A stretch of DNA of 64,000 nucleotides from Aromatoleum toluvorans (GTDB lineage: Bacteria > Pseudomonadota > Gammaproteobacteria > Burkholderiales > Rhodocyclaceae): the NCBI RefSeq assembly GCF_012910905.1, contig NZ_WTVN01000022.1, positions 1-64,000 on the forward strand, read 5' to 3'. The translations under genes were made by a program, and so were the position numbers. The first letter of the stretch is position 1, and every line of letters starts with the position of its first letter. Below are positions 8,436 through 17,655 of this stretch, piece by piece. The notes under the pieces are model-generated. The model had not been told where the DNA came from. It made no database searches and worked only from the letters and a program-made list of their open reading frames with translations.

Positions 8436-9494
8436 TCAGTGGCCGGCTGCATCCCGCGACACGAGTCCCAGCAACTCCTCGACATGCGTGAGCGCCCCGT
8501 CATCCTTGACGACGCTCCGCAACCATTCGTGCAGGGACATGTCACCCCAGCGTGCGGCCTTGTCGGCCAGATAGGCCACCGGGCTATGCGGTTCGGTGCG
8601 TCGGAAGAAGTCCGCGACCTCCCGAAGCCGCAAGAGGGCGTCCGCGCGTGTCGCGATCGGGCCGGCCGGCGCTCCGAACGCACCGGCCGGACGAGACTCT
8701 GCGCTGGCCGGCGCTTCCGGGGCGCCATGCGGCAACGCCGGCACGCCCGTCTCACCGGCGTAACGTCGCAAGGTGCCGAACGCCTCGGACAGCGCCTGAC
8801 GCGCATCGCCGAAGCCCGGTCCGTCGAGGCCGAGTTTCGCATCGACGACCCGTTGCAGTTCGTTCAGCGCCTGCCGCGCCGCTTCCGCCTCCCTCGAGCT
8901 TCGCGCAAAGAAATCGGCCGCGGTGTCGCGCCGTGCCGCCTCGAATTCCTCGAGTGTCACGGACACGGCGCGCAAGGGCGGCTCAGCCTCCCGCGAATTG
9001 CGCTCGGGATTGCCTGCGCGATGCCTGGCGGCTTCCAGATCGGCCAGCGAAAACCGGCCAAGGGGGGAGTCGGTGATGGGCATCTCGCGGACGATGCGGC
9101 GGGACTGCGTCAGCAGCCAGTCGAGATTCCCGGCGCGCATTTCCTGATCGCCGTCCTCGGGCAGCGGATGGAGGTCGTCCCAAAAGATTTCGCACAATCC
9201 GGCGACGAGCCTGTAGCCGTCCGCCAGCCCCGCAAATCCGCGCGTCCGCGCCGCCGCTTCGGTCAGCCAGACGGCGAGACGAACATCCTTCGCGCGCGCG
9301 GCCAGTGCCTCAGCGCAGAGACGCACGACGCGCGGCCAGTCCGCCTCCTTGAGCGGCCTGACCCATTCCCCTTGACTTACCGAAGGATCGTCGAAGCGGC
9401 GCGCCTCCTGTATTTCGTCGAAAAGGATGGAGAAGGTCAGATCCTCTCCACAGCGGTTGCCGGCCAGCGGGCGAAGCAGTGCGTCCAACTCCAT
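8436..9494 (-). CDS. tssA: T6SS baseplate/cap protein TssA
   Basis: A 352-residue protein with an N-terminal ImpA domain (about 5-120; GNRCGEDLTFSILFDEIQEA, then the W-V-R-P-L-K-E-A-D-W-P segment) and a C-terminal block PHSPVAYLADKAARWG followed by L-H-E-W-L-R-S-V-V (about 295-330), the arrangement of short TssA1-type proteins. TssA organises baseplate and sheath polymerisation. The start at 9494 begins MELDALLRPLAGN; the longer reading upstream is out of family. It is convergent with the OmpA-type gene, leaving only 15 nt between stops, so it must be expressed from its own promoter. Confidence 0.9.
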   Translation of the reverse strand: MELDALLRPLAGNRCGEDLTFSILFDEIQEARRFDDPSVSQGEWVRPLKEADWPRVVRLCAEALAARAKDVRLAVWLTEAAARTRGFAGLADGYRLVAGLCEIFWDDLHPLPEDGDQEMRAGNLDWLLTQSRRIVREMPITDSPLGRFSLADLEAARHRAGNPERNSREAEPPLRAVSVTLEEFEAARRDTAADFFARSSREAEAARQALNELQRVVDAKLGLDGPGFGDARQALSEAFGTLRRYAGETGVPALPHGAPEAPASAESRPAGAFGAPAGPIATRADALLRLREVADFFRRTEPHSPVAYLADKAARWGDMSLHEWLRSVVKDDGALTHVEELLGLVSRDAAGH

Positions 9495-9533
9495 GAGCGA
9501 TTCCGGTCCAAAACGAAACCGCCATATTACATG

Positions 9534-9546
9534 ACAATCGCATTGT
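9534..9546. promoter_or_regulatory. 13-bp palindrome upstream of tssA
   Basis: ACAAT-CGC-ATTGT is a perfect 5-bp inverted repeat with a 3-bp centre, lying 40 nt upstream of the tssA start and close to a TAATAT hexamer that could be a -10 box. It could be an operator for a dimeric regulator. The spacing does not match a Fur box. Confidence 0.3.
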
Positions 9547-9568
9547 TTCTGCGCTGATCCGCAGGCAG

Positions 9569-9952
9569 TCAGCGATGCTGGATCAGTTCGATCTTGTAGC
9601 CGTCGGGATCCTCGACGAACGCGATGACCGTCGTGCCATGCTTCATCGGCCCGGCTTCGCGGACGACCTTCCCGCCGCGAGCGCGAATCTCGTCGCACGC
9701 GCGATAGGCATCGGGAACCGCCAGCGCGATGTGTCCGAACGCATTGCCCAGCTCGTACGCATCCACGCCCCAGTTGTACGTGAGCTCGATCACGGCCCCT
9801 TCGGCTTCATCCTGGTAGCCGACGAAGGCGAGTGTGAATTTGCCCTCCGGGTAATCGTGACGGCGCAGCAGACGCATGCCCAACACTTCCGTGTAGAACT
9901 TGAGCGAACGCTCGAGATCGCCGACACGCAGCATGGTGTGAAGCAGTTTCAT
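9569..9952 (-). CDS. gloA: Lactoylglutathione lyase (glyoxalase I)
   Basis: A 127-residue cytosolic metalloenzyme that isomerises the hemithioacetal of methylglyoxal and glutathione to S-lactoylglutathione. The metal ligands fall exactly where Escherichia coli GloA has them: H5, E56, H74 and E122, in the contexts [24 protein letters not shown] and GYKIEL. The Ni-type bacterial short form fits. It lies just upstream of tssA on the same strand (74 nt) but is unrelated in function; upstream, the YgjP-like gene ends 14 nt before its start, so it probably belongs to the minus-strand run from ffh to gloA. Confidence 0.96.
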   Translation of the reverse strand: MKLLHTMLRVGDLERSLKFYTEVLGMRLLRRHDYPEGKFTLAFVGYQDEAEGAVIELTYNWGVDAYELGNAFGHIALAVPDAYRACDEIRARGGKVVREAGPMKHGTTVIAFVEDPDGYKIELIQHR

Positions 9953-9966
9953 TTGTGCACTCCTCT

Positions 9967-10743
9967 TCAGCCTTCAGTGATAAGTCCGGCATCGCCACCA
10001 TCGATCACCGGCAACTCGCGCCCGGCTTCCCGCAGGCGCAGGCGCGCAGCCTTCCAGTCCGGATACAGGCCGGCGACCACGGCCCAGAAACGCGGAGAGT
10101 GGTTCATTTCCGCGAGGTGTGCCACCTCGTGGGCCACGACATAGTCGATGAGTTCGGGTGGCAGATGAATGAGGCGCCAGTGCAGGCGGATGCCTCCGCG
10201 ACTGCTGCAACTCCCCCATCGCGTCCTCGCCGACGTCAGGCGCACCGGCGGAACCGGCCGCCCGAGCCGGAAGCAGAATTCCGCGACCCGTTCGCCAAAC
10301 CATGGCAAGGCGCGTGCGCGCAATGCCCGCACGAGGGCCTTGCGTTCCGACGTAGCCGGCAGCACCAGTTCTTCGACGCCGTCCAGCCCCCTCCGCCAGC
10401 GCGCCGCGCGCGCACTGTCCCCCTGGCGCAGCCGGCATGTCTCGCCCAACAGCGGAATCGGCGTGCCGTCGGCAATGTTCAATGTCGGCGGCGGCGGAGT
10501 GCGCGCGGCGAGCTTCTCCAGCAGCCAATCGCCGTGGTCACGGATGAAACGCTCGATATCCGCTTGTGTCGCAAGCCACGGGACGGCGACGCGGACGCCG
10601 CGATGATCGATCTGCAATGCGAAACTGCGTCGCGCGGAGCGCCTCAGCAGGTAGACAACGTCCCGTGCGCCGAGACGGATCCCGCCCGACTCCTCGCTCG
10701 CAGGACGGGACTGGCGTCGCAACAAGCCTGCCGGTTTGCTCAC
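9967..10743 (-). CDS. YgjP-like (DUF45) zinc metalloprotease
   Basis: A 258-residue protein of the M48-related YgjP/SprT-like group. The C-terminal part carries [11 protein letters not shown] (205-215): HExxH supplies two zinc ligands and Glu, and H215 a third. The N-terminal half holds the typical R[15 protein letters not shown] and W-L-L-E-K-L segments and [16 protein letters not shown] (174-189), a hallmark of the family. The GTG at 10743 is chosen because it overlaps the upstream stop in a GTGA arrangement; the longer reading would run through that gene. Its physiological substrate is unknown. Confidence 0.88.
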   Translation of the reverse strand: MSKPAGLLRRQSRPASEESGGIRLGARDVVYLLRRSARRSFALQIDHRGVRVAVPWLATQADIERFIRDHGDWLLEKLAARTPPPPTLNIADGTPIPLLGETCRLRQGDSARAARWRRGLDGVEELVLPATSERKALVRALRARALPWFGERVAEFCFRLGRPVPPVRLTSARTRWGSCSSRGGIRLHWRLIHLPPELIDYVVAHEVAHLAEMNHSPRFWAVVAGLYPDWKAARLRLREAGRELPVIDGGDAGLITEG

Positions 10744-11492
10744 GCCTTCTCCTGCCACACGTATCCGCGCGCCCCGACCTCTGCCTTGATGCGTGACATG
10801 GCCGCCGCGACACTCACCGCCGGACCTTTGACGCCGAGTTCTATCGATCGAACCTCGCCCACGGACGCCGGAACGTTTGGCAGGCTGAACAGATTCAGAT
10901 CCGGAAACTCGGCCGTAACCTCCTCCATGAGATCGACCAGTCGCCCTTCCATCGCATCCAGCACCGTGATTGCGGCCTCGACGTAGTCTGCCGCATGGTG
11001 CAGGTGGCGAAATCGGGTATCCAGCACCCACTCCACCATCGGCCAGGCCATGACCGGAAAGCCGGGAACGAAAAAATGCTTGCCGATGGCAAACCCGGGA
11101 ACCTGGTTGTACGGATTCGGGATGATCGCGCTGCCCCGCGGATACGTCCCCAATTGCAGACGGTGCGACGTGATCTCGTCGCCGAACTTCGCCCGCAGGA
11201 TCGCCTCGGCCTCGGGGTGCAGCACGAGATCCAGACCCAGCGCTTCGGCCGCGGCCTGGCGCGTACGATCATCCGGCGTGGCACCGATGCCGCCGAAGCT
11301 GAACACGGCATCCCCGGTCGCCAAGGTTTCGCGCAGCGTGGCAACGAGACCCGCCGCATCGTCGCCGACATAGCGCGCCCACGCGAGCCTCAGGCCGCGC
11401 GCGCCGAGCAGTTCGATCAGTTTCGCCAGGTGCTTGTCGCTGCGCCGGCCTGACAGGATCTCGTCGCCGATGATGAGCGCGCCGAATGCCAT
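10740..11492 (-). CDS. Molybdopterin-binding-domain protein (MoaB/CinA-like)
   Basis: A 250-residue protein with a single MoaB/MogA-type domain at the N-terminus: LIIGDEILSGRRSDKHL (6-22) and FSFGGIGATPDDRTRQAAAE (65-84), the substrate-binding loops of the family. The remaining ~90 residues are not the CinA deamidase domain, so this is a short stand-alone member of the type found in many proteobacteria with unknown substrate. It is coupled to the YgjP-like gene (GTGA overlap) and starts 3 nt after the EI24 gene stop. Confidence 0.85.
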   Translation of the reverse strand: MAFGALIIGDEILSGRRSDKHLAKLIELLGARGLRLAWARYVGDDAAGLVATLRETLATGDAVFSFGGIGATPDDRTRQAAAEALGLDLVLHPEAEAILRAKFGDEITSHRLQLGTYPRGSAIIPNPYNQVPGFAIGKHFFVPGFPVMAWPMVEWVLDTRFRHLHHAADYVEAAITVLDAMEGRLVDLMEEVTAEFPDLNLFSLPNVPASVGEVRSIELGVKGPAVSVAAAMSRIKAEVGARGYVWQEKA

Positions 11493-11495
11493 GCG

Positions 11496-12266
11496 TCACT
11501 CCCGGCCTTGGGGTGCGGGCAGGGCCTCCAGTATCGTCACCCCCCGCTCTGCGCGCTCCCGTCGCAGTGCCTCGAGCATGAAATGGACAAAGGCCAAGCC
11601 GCAGAATGCGGGGGCGACCAGGTTCACGACCGGCACATAGGCGAGCAGCGCACACCCGCCGCCGAGCAGCAGCATGGATGCCTTCTGCACCCGCGGCAAA
11701 CGCAGCAGCTCCTCGCGGTCGGCGTGCAGCATCAGCGCGTCGTAGCCGAATGCGCGCTGGTTGAGCCAGCCCGTCAGCACCACCGAGGCCACGAGCCCGG
11801 CGCCGGGGATCAGCCACAGCGGGAGGGAAACCAGCATCCCGAGCAGAAACAGCGCCCCTGCCACCAGCGCATTCCAGGCGCTGCCCAGGTTCGAGCCGCC
11901 CCGCCGCTGTTCCAGATCCCCGTAGTCCCGCTGCGCGACCCGCTCGAGCATCATCGGCAGCGCGAACACGGCCACCAGCAACGCTGCCGTCACGTAGATC
12001 AGCGGCAGAAAGGCCAGCGCCAGCGCGATCTTGACCACGACCAGCGTCGCCGCGGCGCCGAGGTCGGTCGTCGCCAGCCACTCCCCGACGAATGCCCATC
12101 CCTGGATCCAGTGCACGATCGCGTCGACCAGCGTCGACCACGACAGGACGGCGACGGTTGTCCACACGACCAGCGCCGCCACGCTGGGCCACACCAGATG
12201 GACGAACACACCCTTGCGCCCGAGACTGCGCAATGCCCGACCGACCGCAAGCAGAATGTTGCGCAT
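11496..12266 (-). CDS. EI24-domain (CysZ-like) inner-membrane protein
   Basis: A 256-residue polytopic membrane protein. Hydrophobic segments lie at about 22-45, 70-105, 135-165 and 195-220, and the sequence starts with MRNILLAVGRALRSL followed by a membrane helix, as in the EI24/CysZ family. CysZ imports sulfate in enterobacteria, but no cysteine-pathway gene is adjacent here and the family is broad, so transport of sulfate is not claimed. It lies between ffh (14 nt) and the MoaB-like gene (3 nt), in one operon. Confidence 0.8.
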   Translation of the reverse strand: MRNILLAVGRALRSLGRKGVFVHLVWPSVAALVVWTTVAVLSWSTLVDAIVHWIQGWAFVGEWLATTDLGAAATLVVVKIALALAFLPLIYVTAALLVAVFALPMMLERVAQRDYGDLEQRRGGSNLGSAWNALVAGALFLLGMLVSLPLWLIPGAGLVASVVLTGWLNQRAFGYDALMLHADREELLRLPRVQKASMLLLGGGCALLAYVPVVNLVAPAFCGLAFVHFMLEALRRERAERGVTILEALPAPQGRE

Positions 12267-12280
12267 CCGTCCGGCTCCCC

Positions 12281-13639
12281 TCAGCGTGGCATGCCCGGCA
12301 GCATGCCTTTCATGCCGCGCATCATCTTCTGCATGCCGCCCTTGGAGAACTGCTTCATGACTTTCTGGGTCTGCTCGAACTGGTTGAGCAGGCGATTGAC
12401 TTCCTGCACGGTCACTCCCGCGCCCGCGGCGATCCGCCGCTTGCGGCTGGCCTTGAGAATTTCAGGCTTCGCGCGCTCGGCAGGCGTCATCGAATTGATG
12501 ATGCCCTCGATGCGGCCGATCGCCTTCTCCTCGACGCCGCCCTGCAGCTTGCCGGCCATCTGGGAGAACTGCGCGGGCAGTTTGTCCATCATCGACGCGA
12601 GGCCGCCCATCTTGCGCATCTGCGCGATCTGCTCCTTGAAATCGTTGAGATCGAAGCCCTTACCGGTCTTGAGCTTCTGCGCAAAGACCCGCGCTTTCTC
12701 CTCATCGACACCGCGCCGCGCCTCTTCGACCAGACCGAGGATATCCCCCATGCCGAGGATGCGGCTGGCCATGCGCTCGGGGTGAAACTCCTCGAGGCCC
12801 GTGAGCTTCTCGCCGACACCGGCGAACTTCAGCGGCTTGCCGGTCACGTGGCGAACCGACAGCGCCGCACCGCCACGCGCGTCGCCATCGAGCTTGGTCA
12901 GGACGACGCCGGTCAGCGGAAGCGCCTCGTTGAAGGCCCGCGCCGTATTGACCGCATCCTGACCCAGCATCGCATCGACCACGAACAGGGTCTCGACCGG
13001 GTTGATCGCAGCGTGGATCGCCTTGATTTCGGCCATCATCGCTTCGTCGATCGCGAGCCGGCCGGCCGTGTCGAACAACACCACGTCGTAGTAGTGGCGG
13101 CGCGCGTGATCGACCACCGCGAGGGCGATATCCACCGGCTTCTGGTCGGGCGTCGTCGGGTAGAAATCGATCCCGGCCTGCGCCGACACCGCCTTCAGCT
13201 GCTCGATCGCAGCGGGCCGGTAGACGTCGGCCGACACCGCGAGGACCTTCTTCTTCATCCGCTCGTGCAGCAGCTTGCCCAGCTTGCCGGTGGTCGTGGT
13301 CTTGCCTGCGCCCTGCAGGCCCGCCATGAGGATCACCGCGGGCGGCTGCGCCGCCAGATTCAGGCCGGTATGCGTCCCCCCCATCAGCGCCTTGAGTTCG
13401 TCGTGCACGACCCCGACGAGCGCCTGACCGGGCGTCAGCGAGCCGACGACTTCCTGGCCGACGGCCTTCTCCTTCACCCGGGCGACGAAATCCTTGACAA
13501 CCGGCAGCGCGACGTCCGCCTCGAGCAGCGCAAGCCGTACCTCGCGCATTGCATCCTGGATATTGTCTTCGGTGAGGCGCGCCTGGCCACGCAGGGTCTT
13601 GACGACCTTGGACAGGCGCTGAGTGAGATTGTCGAGCAT
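12281..13639 (-). CDS. ffh: Signal recognition particle protein Ffh
   Basis: A 452-residue SRP54 GTPase that binds 4.5S RNA and signal sequences and targets ribosomes to the membrane. The N domain begins MLDNLTQRLSKVVKTL, the G domain has P-loop GLQGAGKT (107-114), DTAGRL and TKLDGDARGGAAL, and the C-terminal M domain ends in a Met-rich tail (GGMQKMMRGMKGMLPGMPR). The start at 13639 gives the standard N-terminus; the 16 further residues available upstream are not conserved. It heads a minus-strand operon and diverges from the CcsA-family gene across only 42 nt, as in many beta- and gammaproteobacteria. Confidence 0.98.
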   Translation of the reverse strand: MLDNLTQRLSKVVKTLRGQARLTEDNIQDAMREVRLALLEADVALPVVKDFVARVKEKAVGQEVVGSLTPGQALVGVVHDELKALMGGTHTGLNLAAQPPAVILMAGLQGAGKTTTTGKLGKLLHERMKKKVLAVSADVYRPAAIEQLKAVSAQAGIDFYPTTPDQKPVDIALAVVDHARRHYYDVVLFDTAGRLAIDEAMMAEIKAIHAAINPVETLFVVDAMLGQDAVNTARAFNEALPLTGVVLTKLDGDARGGAALSVRHVTGKPLKFAGVGEKLTGLEEFHPERMASRILGMGDILGLVEEARRGVDEEKARVFAQKLKTGKGFDLNDFKEQIAQMRKMGGLASMMDKLPAQFSQMAGKLQGGVEEKAIGRIEGIINSMTPAERAKPEILKASRKRRIAAGAGVTVQEVNRLLNQFEQTQKVMKQFSKGGMQKMMRGMKGMLPGMPR

Positions 13640-13681
13640 ATTGGCTGAGGCCCTAAGGCTTGGAGTAAACTGCGGATAACT

Positions 13682-14509
13682 ATGCAAACCATTCTACTTC
13701 ATCTGTTCGCTGCGACGCTCTACGCGGTCCTGGGCGCCCATTTCTGGCGCGTCACCGCTCAGGCGTCCCCCCAACAGCCGCGACGCGGAATGTCGGTTGC
13801 GGAGCGCCTGACCATGCTCGCAGCCATTGCAACCCACGGCTGGGCGCTGCAGGGGGAATTGTTCCCGGGCGAAGGCATGCGCTTCGGCTTCGGCTTCGCC
13901 GTCTCACTCGTCATCTGGCTCGCGGTCTGCTTCTACTGGATCGAAACTTTTTACGCGCGCCTCGACGGATTGCACGGCTTCGTCGTCATGGCGGGCGTCG
14001 CTGGCAGCCTGCTGCCCCTCGCCTTTCCGGGCCAGCACCTCCTCGTCAATGCCGGCAGTCCGGGATTCCGCGCCCATTTCATCATGGCGATGCTCGCTTA
14101 CAGTGTCTTCACCCTGGCGGCACTGCATGCGATGCTGATGGCGATCGCCGAGCGCCAGCTGCACAGCGGGCGGCTGACAAAGACCTTCGCCAACCTTCCT
14201 CCACTGCTGACGATGGAAACGCTGCTGTTCCGGCTGATCGGCATCGCCTTCATCCTCCTGACGCTCACCCTGACCTCCGGCGTCGTGTTCTCCGAAGCCT
14301 TGTTCGGGCAGCCCTTCCGCCTCGACCACAAGACCGTCTTCGCGATCGTCTCGTGGCTGCTCTTCGGGGCGCTGCTCGTCGGGCGGCGTGCTTGGGGATG
14401 GCGCGGTCGCGTTGCGCTGCGCTGGACGCTTGCCGGCTTCACGACACTGGTGCTCGCATATGTAGGCAGCCGTTTCGTGATCGAGGTGCTTCTCGGCCGA
14501 GCCACCTGA
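13682..14509 (+). CDS. Cytochrome c assembly-family (CcsA/YpjD-type) membrane protein
   Basis: A 275-residue protein with about eight hydrophobic segments and the CcsA-family layout, including HFIMAMLAYSVFTLAALHA (about 121-139) and a His in the HGWALQGELF and FRLDHKTVFAIVSWLLFG segments. The related E. coli gene beside ffh is ypjD; family members handle heme or cytochrome assembly, but for the YpjD branch the role is not established. It diverges from ffh over 42 nt, so the two promoters must overlap and the leader is very short. Confidence 0.88.
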   Translation: MQTILLHLFAATLYAVLGAHFWRVTAQASPQQPRRGMSVAERLTMLAAIATHGWALQGELFPGEGMRFGFGFAVSLVIWLAVCFYWIETFYARLDGLHGFVVMAGVAGSLLPLAFPGQHLLVNAGSPGFRAHFIMAMLAYSVFTLAALHAMLMAIAERQLHSGRLTKTFANLPPLLTMETLLFRLIGIAFILLTLTLTSGVVFSEALFGQPFRLDHKTVFAIVSWLLFGALLVGRRAWGWRGRVALRWTLAGFTTLVLAYVGSRFVIEVLLGRAT

Positions 14510-14629
14510 CCGGCCCGGCCCGTGCCCGCCGCAAACACCCCAGCCGCCATCCGCACTGCTGCAGTCTTTAGTCTTTACAATTCCTTACGCGGCGGGCAAG
14601 ATCAGATGTCAGTTAGCTAAGACCGGGAC

Positions 14630-16348
14630 ATGGCAGCAAACCCCCAGACCGCCCTGAGCGGACTCGCGCGAGCACTGATCCAGCATGGCCGGCTCTCCGA
14701 AGCCGACGCCGTGGCGTGCACCAAGAGTGCAGCTGCGGTTCCGAACGGATTCATCCTCGAACTGGCGCAGCGCAAGCTGCTGACCGCCAAGGCCGTCGCC
14801 TGGTTCGCCGCTGAAACATTCGGTTACCCGCTGCTGGATATCGCGTCCGTAGACCGCGCCAGCATTCCCCGCGACGCCATCGACCGCAAGCTGATGGCCA
14901 AGCACCAGGTGGTTGCGCTGGGCAAACGCCAGAACCGCCTCACCGTTGCGACCGCCGACCCGTCCAACATGCGGGCGCTCGACGAGATCCGCTTCCAGAC
15001 GGGGATGCAGGTCGACCTCATCGTCGTCGAAGCCGACCGTCTCGCGCGCCTTGCCGAGTCGCTGTCGGAGTCGACCGAGGACACGCTCAAGGAACTCACG
15101 GGCGAAGAGTTCGACATGGACCTCCTGCAGGATCAGGAGGTCGCCGAGCAGACAACGACCGATGACGCGTCGCAGGAAGTCGACGACGCGCCGGTCGTCA
15201 AGTTCATCCAGAAAGTCCTGATCGACGCGATCAATGAAGGCGCGTCCGACATCCACTTCGAACCGTACGAAAAGTACTACCGCATCCGCGTCCGTACCGA
15301 CGGCATCCTGCGGGAGATCGCACAGCCGCCCCTGATCCTCAAGGAAAAGATCGCCGCGCGCATCAAGGTCATCTCGCGCCTGGACATTTCCGAAAAGCGC
15401 ATCCCTCAGGACGGGCGCATGAAGCTCGTGCTGTCGAAGAACAAGTCGATCGACTTCCGCGTCTCGTCGCTGCCGACCCTGCACGGCGAAAAGATCGTCA
15501 TGCGTATTCTCGACGCCTCGTCGGCGATGCTGGGCGTCGACGCGCTCGGTTACGAGCCGGACCAGAAGAAGCAGCTACTCGACGCCATCGAACGTCCGTA
15601 CGGCATGATTCTCGTGACCGGACCGACCGGTTCGGGCAAGACGGTGTCGCTGTACACCTGCCTCAACATCCTCAATAAGCCGGGCGTCAACATTTCGACC
15701 GCAGAGGACCCGGCGGAAATCAACCTCGCCGGCATCAACCAGGTTAACGTGAATGACAAGGCCGGCCTGACCTTCGCGGCGTCGCTGCGCGCCTTTCTGC
15801 GTCAGGATCCGGACGTGATCATGGTCGGCGAAATTCGCGACCTCGAAACGGCGGAAATCTCGATCAAGGCCGCCCAGACCGGCCACCTCGTGCTGTCGAC
15901 GCTGCACACCAACGACGCCCCGACCACGCTCGAGCGCCTGCGCAACATGGGCGTAGCGCCGTTCAACATCGCGTCCTCGGTGATCCTGATCACCGCACAG
16001 CGCCTCGCGCGGCGGCTGTGCACCTGCAAGCAGCCGGTCGACATCCCGATCGAAGCCCTGCTCGGGGCCGGCTTCTCCGGCGACGAGCTCGATGGCAGCT
16101 GGCGCCCCTACGGTCCGGTCGGGTGCGAACGCTGCAAAGGCAGCGGCTACAAGGGGCGCCTAGGCATTTACCAGGTCATGCCCATCTCCGAGGAAATTGC
16201 CCATATCATCATGACCAATGGCAATTCGATGGACATCGCCGCACAAGCCCAGCGCGAGGGCGTGCGCGACCTGCGCCAGTCGGGCCTGCTGAAAGTGAAA
16301 CAGGGTGCGACCTCGCTCGAGGAAGTCCTCGCCACCACCAACGAATAG
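14630..16348 (+). CDS. pilB: Type IV pilus extension ATPase PilB
   Basis: A 572-residue hexameric ATPase that powers pilin polymerisation at the inner membrane. It has the T2SSE N-terminal domain (about 1-140), Walker A GPTGSGKT (331-338), the Asp box, Walker B DPDVIMVGEIRD, and a His box (TLHTNDAPTTLERL). The tetracysteine zinc site of PilB is present: CTC near 462-464 and CERC about 40 residues later. It starts a pilB-pilC-pilD operon; TTTACA at 14574 might be a -35 box, but no good -10 follows. No major pilin gene is in the window. Confidence 0.97.
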   Translation: MAANPQTALSGLARALIQHGRLSEADAVACTKSAAAVPNGFILELAQRKLLTAKAVAWFAAETFGYPLLDIASVDRASIPRDAIDRKLMAKHQVVALGKRQNRLTVATADPSNMRALDEIRFQTGMQVDLIVVEADRLARLAESLSESTEDTLKELTGEEFDMDLLQDQEVAEQTTTDDASQEVDDAPVVKFIQKVLIDAINEGASDIHFEPYEKYYRIRVRTDGILREIAQPPLILKEKIAARIKVISRLDISEKRIPQDGRMKLVLSKNKSIDFRVSSLPTLHGEKIVMRILDASSAMLGVDALGYEPDQKKQLLDAIERPYGMILVTGPTGSGKTVSLYTCLNILNKPGVNISTAEDPAEINLAGINQVNVNDKAGLTFAASLRAFLRQDPDVIMVGEIRDLETAEISIKAAQTGHLVLSTLHTNDAPTTLERLRNMGVAPFNIASSVILITAQRLARRLCTCKQPVDIPIEALLGAGFSGDELDGSWRPYGPVGCERCKGSGYKGRLGIYQVMPISEEIAHIIMTNGNSMDIAAQAQREGVRDLRQSGLLKVKQGATSLEEVLATTNE

Positions 16349-16364
16349 GGAACATCGAACGCTC

Positions 16365-17600
16365 ATGGCGACCACTACCACCCGAGCCAGAGGTGCCGCT
16401 ATCGGCCCCAAGGAAATCCTCTACACGTGGGAAGGCAAGGACAAGAACGGCAAGCAGGTACGCGGCGAAATGCGCGCGAGCGGCGAATCCGTGGTTCAGG
16501 CCACCCTGCGCCGCCAGGGCGTGCAGGTCCTCAAGGTCAAGAAAGCCAAGATGTCCCGTGGCCACAAGATCACGGACAAGGACATCGCTCTCTTCACGCG
16601 CCAGCTGGCGACCATGATGAAATCCGGCGTCCCGCTGCTGCAGGCGTTCGACATCGGCATCAAGGGCTCGGGGAACCCCAGCCTCGCGCGCCTGCTGAAC
16701 GAAGTCCGCAACGATGTCGAAACCGGTTCCAGCCTGTCCCAGGCCTTCAGCCGTCACCCCGTCTATTTCGACAAGCTGTTCTGCAATCTCGTGGGGGCTG
16801 GCGAACAGGCCGGCATCCTCGACGGCCTGCTCGACCGCATCGCGACGTACAAGGAAAAGATCCTCGCGATCAAGGGCAAGATCAAATCGGCCATGTTCTA
16901 TCCGATGGCGGTCATCGTGGTCGCGGCCATCGTCGTGACCGTCATCATGCTGTTCGTGGTGCCCGAGTTCAAGAAGGTGTTCGCGAGCTTCGGCGCCGAG
17001 CTTCCCGCCCCGACGATGATCGTGATCGGCATGTCCGACGCCTTCGTCGAATACTGGTATGTCGTGTTCGGCATCATCGCAGGCGTGATAACGGGGATCA
17101 GTTACACGTACAAGCGTTCGACGGCGATGCAGATCGCGGTCGACCGCGCCATCCTCAAGCTGCCCGTCGTGGGCGAGATCGTCCTCAAGGCGACCATTGC
17201 GCGCTGGACGCGCACGCTGTCGACGATGTTCGCCGCCGGCGTGCCGCTGGTCGAAGCACTCGACTCCGTCGGTGGCGCATCGGGCAACTACGTCTACCAG
17301 ACGGCCACCAAGCAGATCCAGACGGAAGTCAGCACCGGCACCAGCCTGACGGTCTCGATGCAGAACTCCAACGTCTTCCCGAGCATGGTCGTGCAGATGG
17401 TGTCGATCGGCGAGGAATCGGGTCAGCTCGACTCGATGCTCGGCAAGGTCGCCGACTTCTTCGAACAGGAAGTCGACGACGCCGTCGCCGGCCTGTCGAC
17501 GCTGCTCGAACCGCTCATCATGGTCTTCCTCGGTACGGTCATCGGCGGTCTCGTCGTCGCGATGTACCTGCCGATTTTCAAACTCGGCCAGGTCGTCTGA
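16365..17600 (+). CDS. pilC: Type IV pilus inner-membrane platform protein PilC
   Basis: A 411-residue protein with two tandem T2SSF domains (about 75-195 and 280-400) and three membrane helices (near 180-205, 230-250 and 385-405). Each domain shows the family pattern, e.g. ALFTRQLATMMKSGVPLLQA and TRTLSTMFAAGVPLVEAL. PilC couples PilB and PilT to the growing pilus. ATG 16365 follows the pilB stop by 16 nt; the earlier in-frame start would overlap pilB. Confidence 0.97.
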   Translation: MATTTTRARGAAIGPKEILYTWEGKDKNGKQVRGEMRASGESVVQATLRRQGVQVLKVKKAKMSRGHKITDKDIALFTRQLATMMKSGVPLLQAFDIGIKGSGNPSLARLLNEVRNDVETGSSLSQAFSRHPVYFDKLFCNLVGAGEQAGILDGLLDRIATYKEKILAIKGKIKSAMFYPMAVIVVAAIVVTVIMLFVVPEFKKVFASFGAELPAPTMIVIGMSDAFVEYWYVVFGIIAGVITGISYTYKRSTAMQIAVDRAILKLPVVGEIVLKATIARWTRTLSTMFAAGVPLVEALDSVGGASGNYVYQTATKQIQTEVSTGTSLTVSMQNSNVFPSMVVQMVSIGEESGQLDSMLGKVADFFEQEVDDAVAGLSTLLEPLIMVFLGTVIGGLVVAMYLPIFKLGQVV

Positions 17601-17655
17601 ACCTGCCCGCGCAGCCCGGCGCAGCACTGCCGGGCTGCTCCACACGCTCTCTCCC

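Noticed and set aside
9534-9546. Fur box reading of the tssA-upstream palindrome
   Set aside because: The arms are separated by 3 bp, not 1 bp, and lack the GATAAT hexamers.
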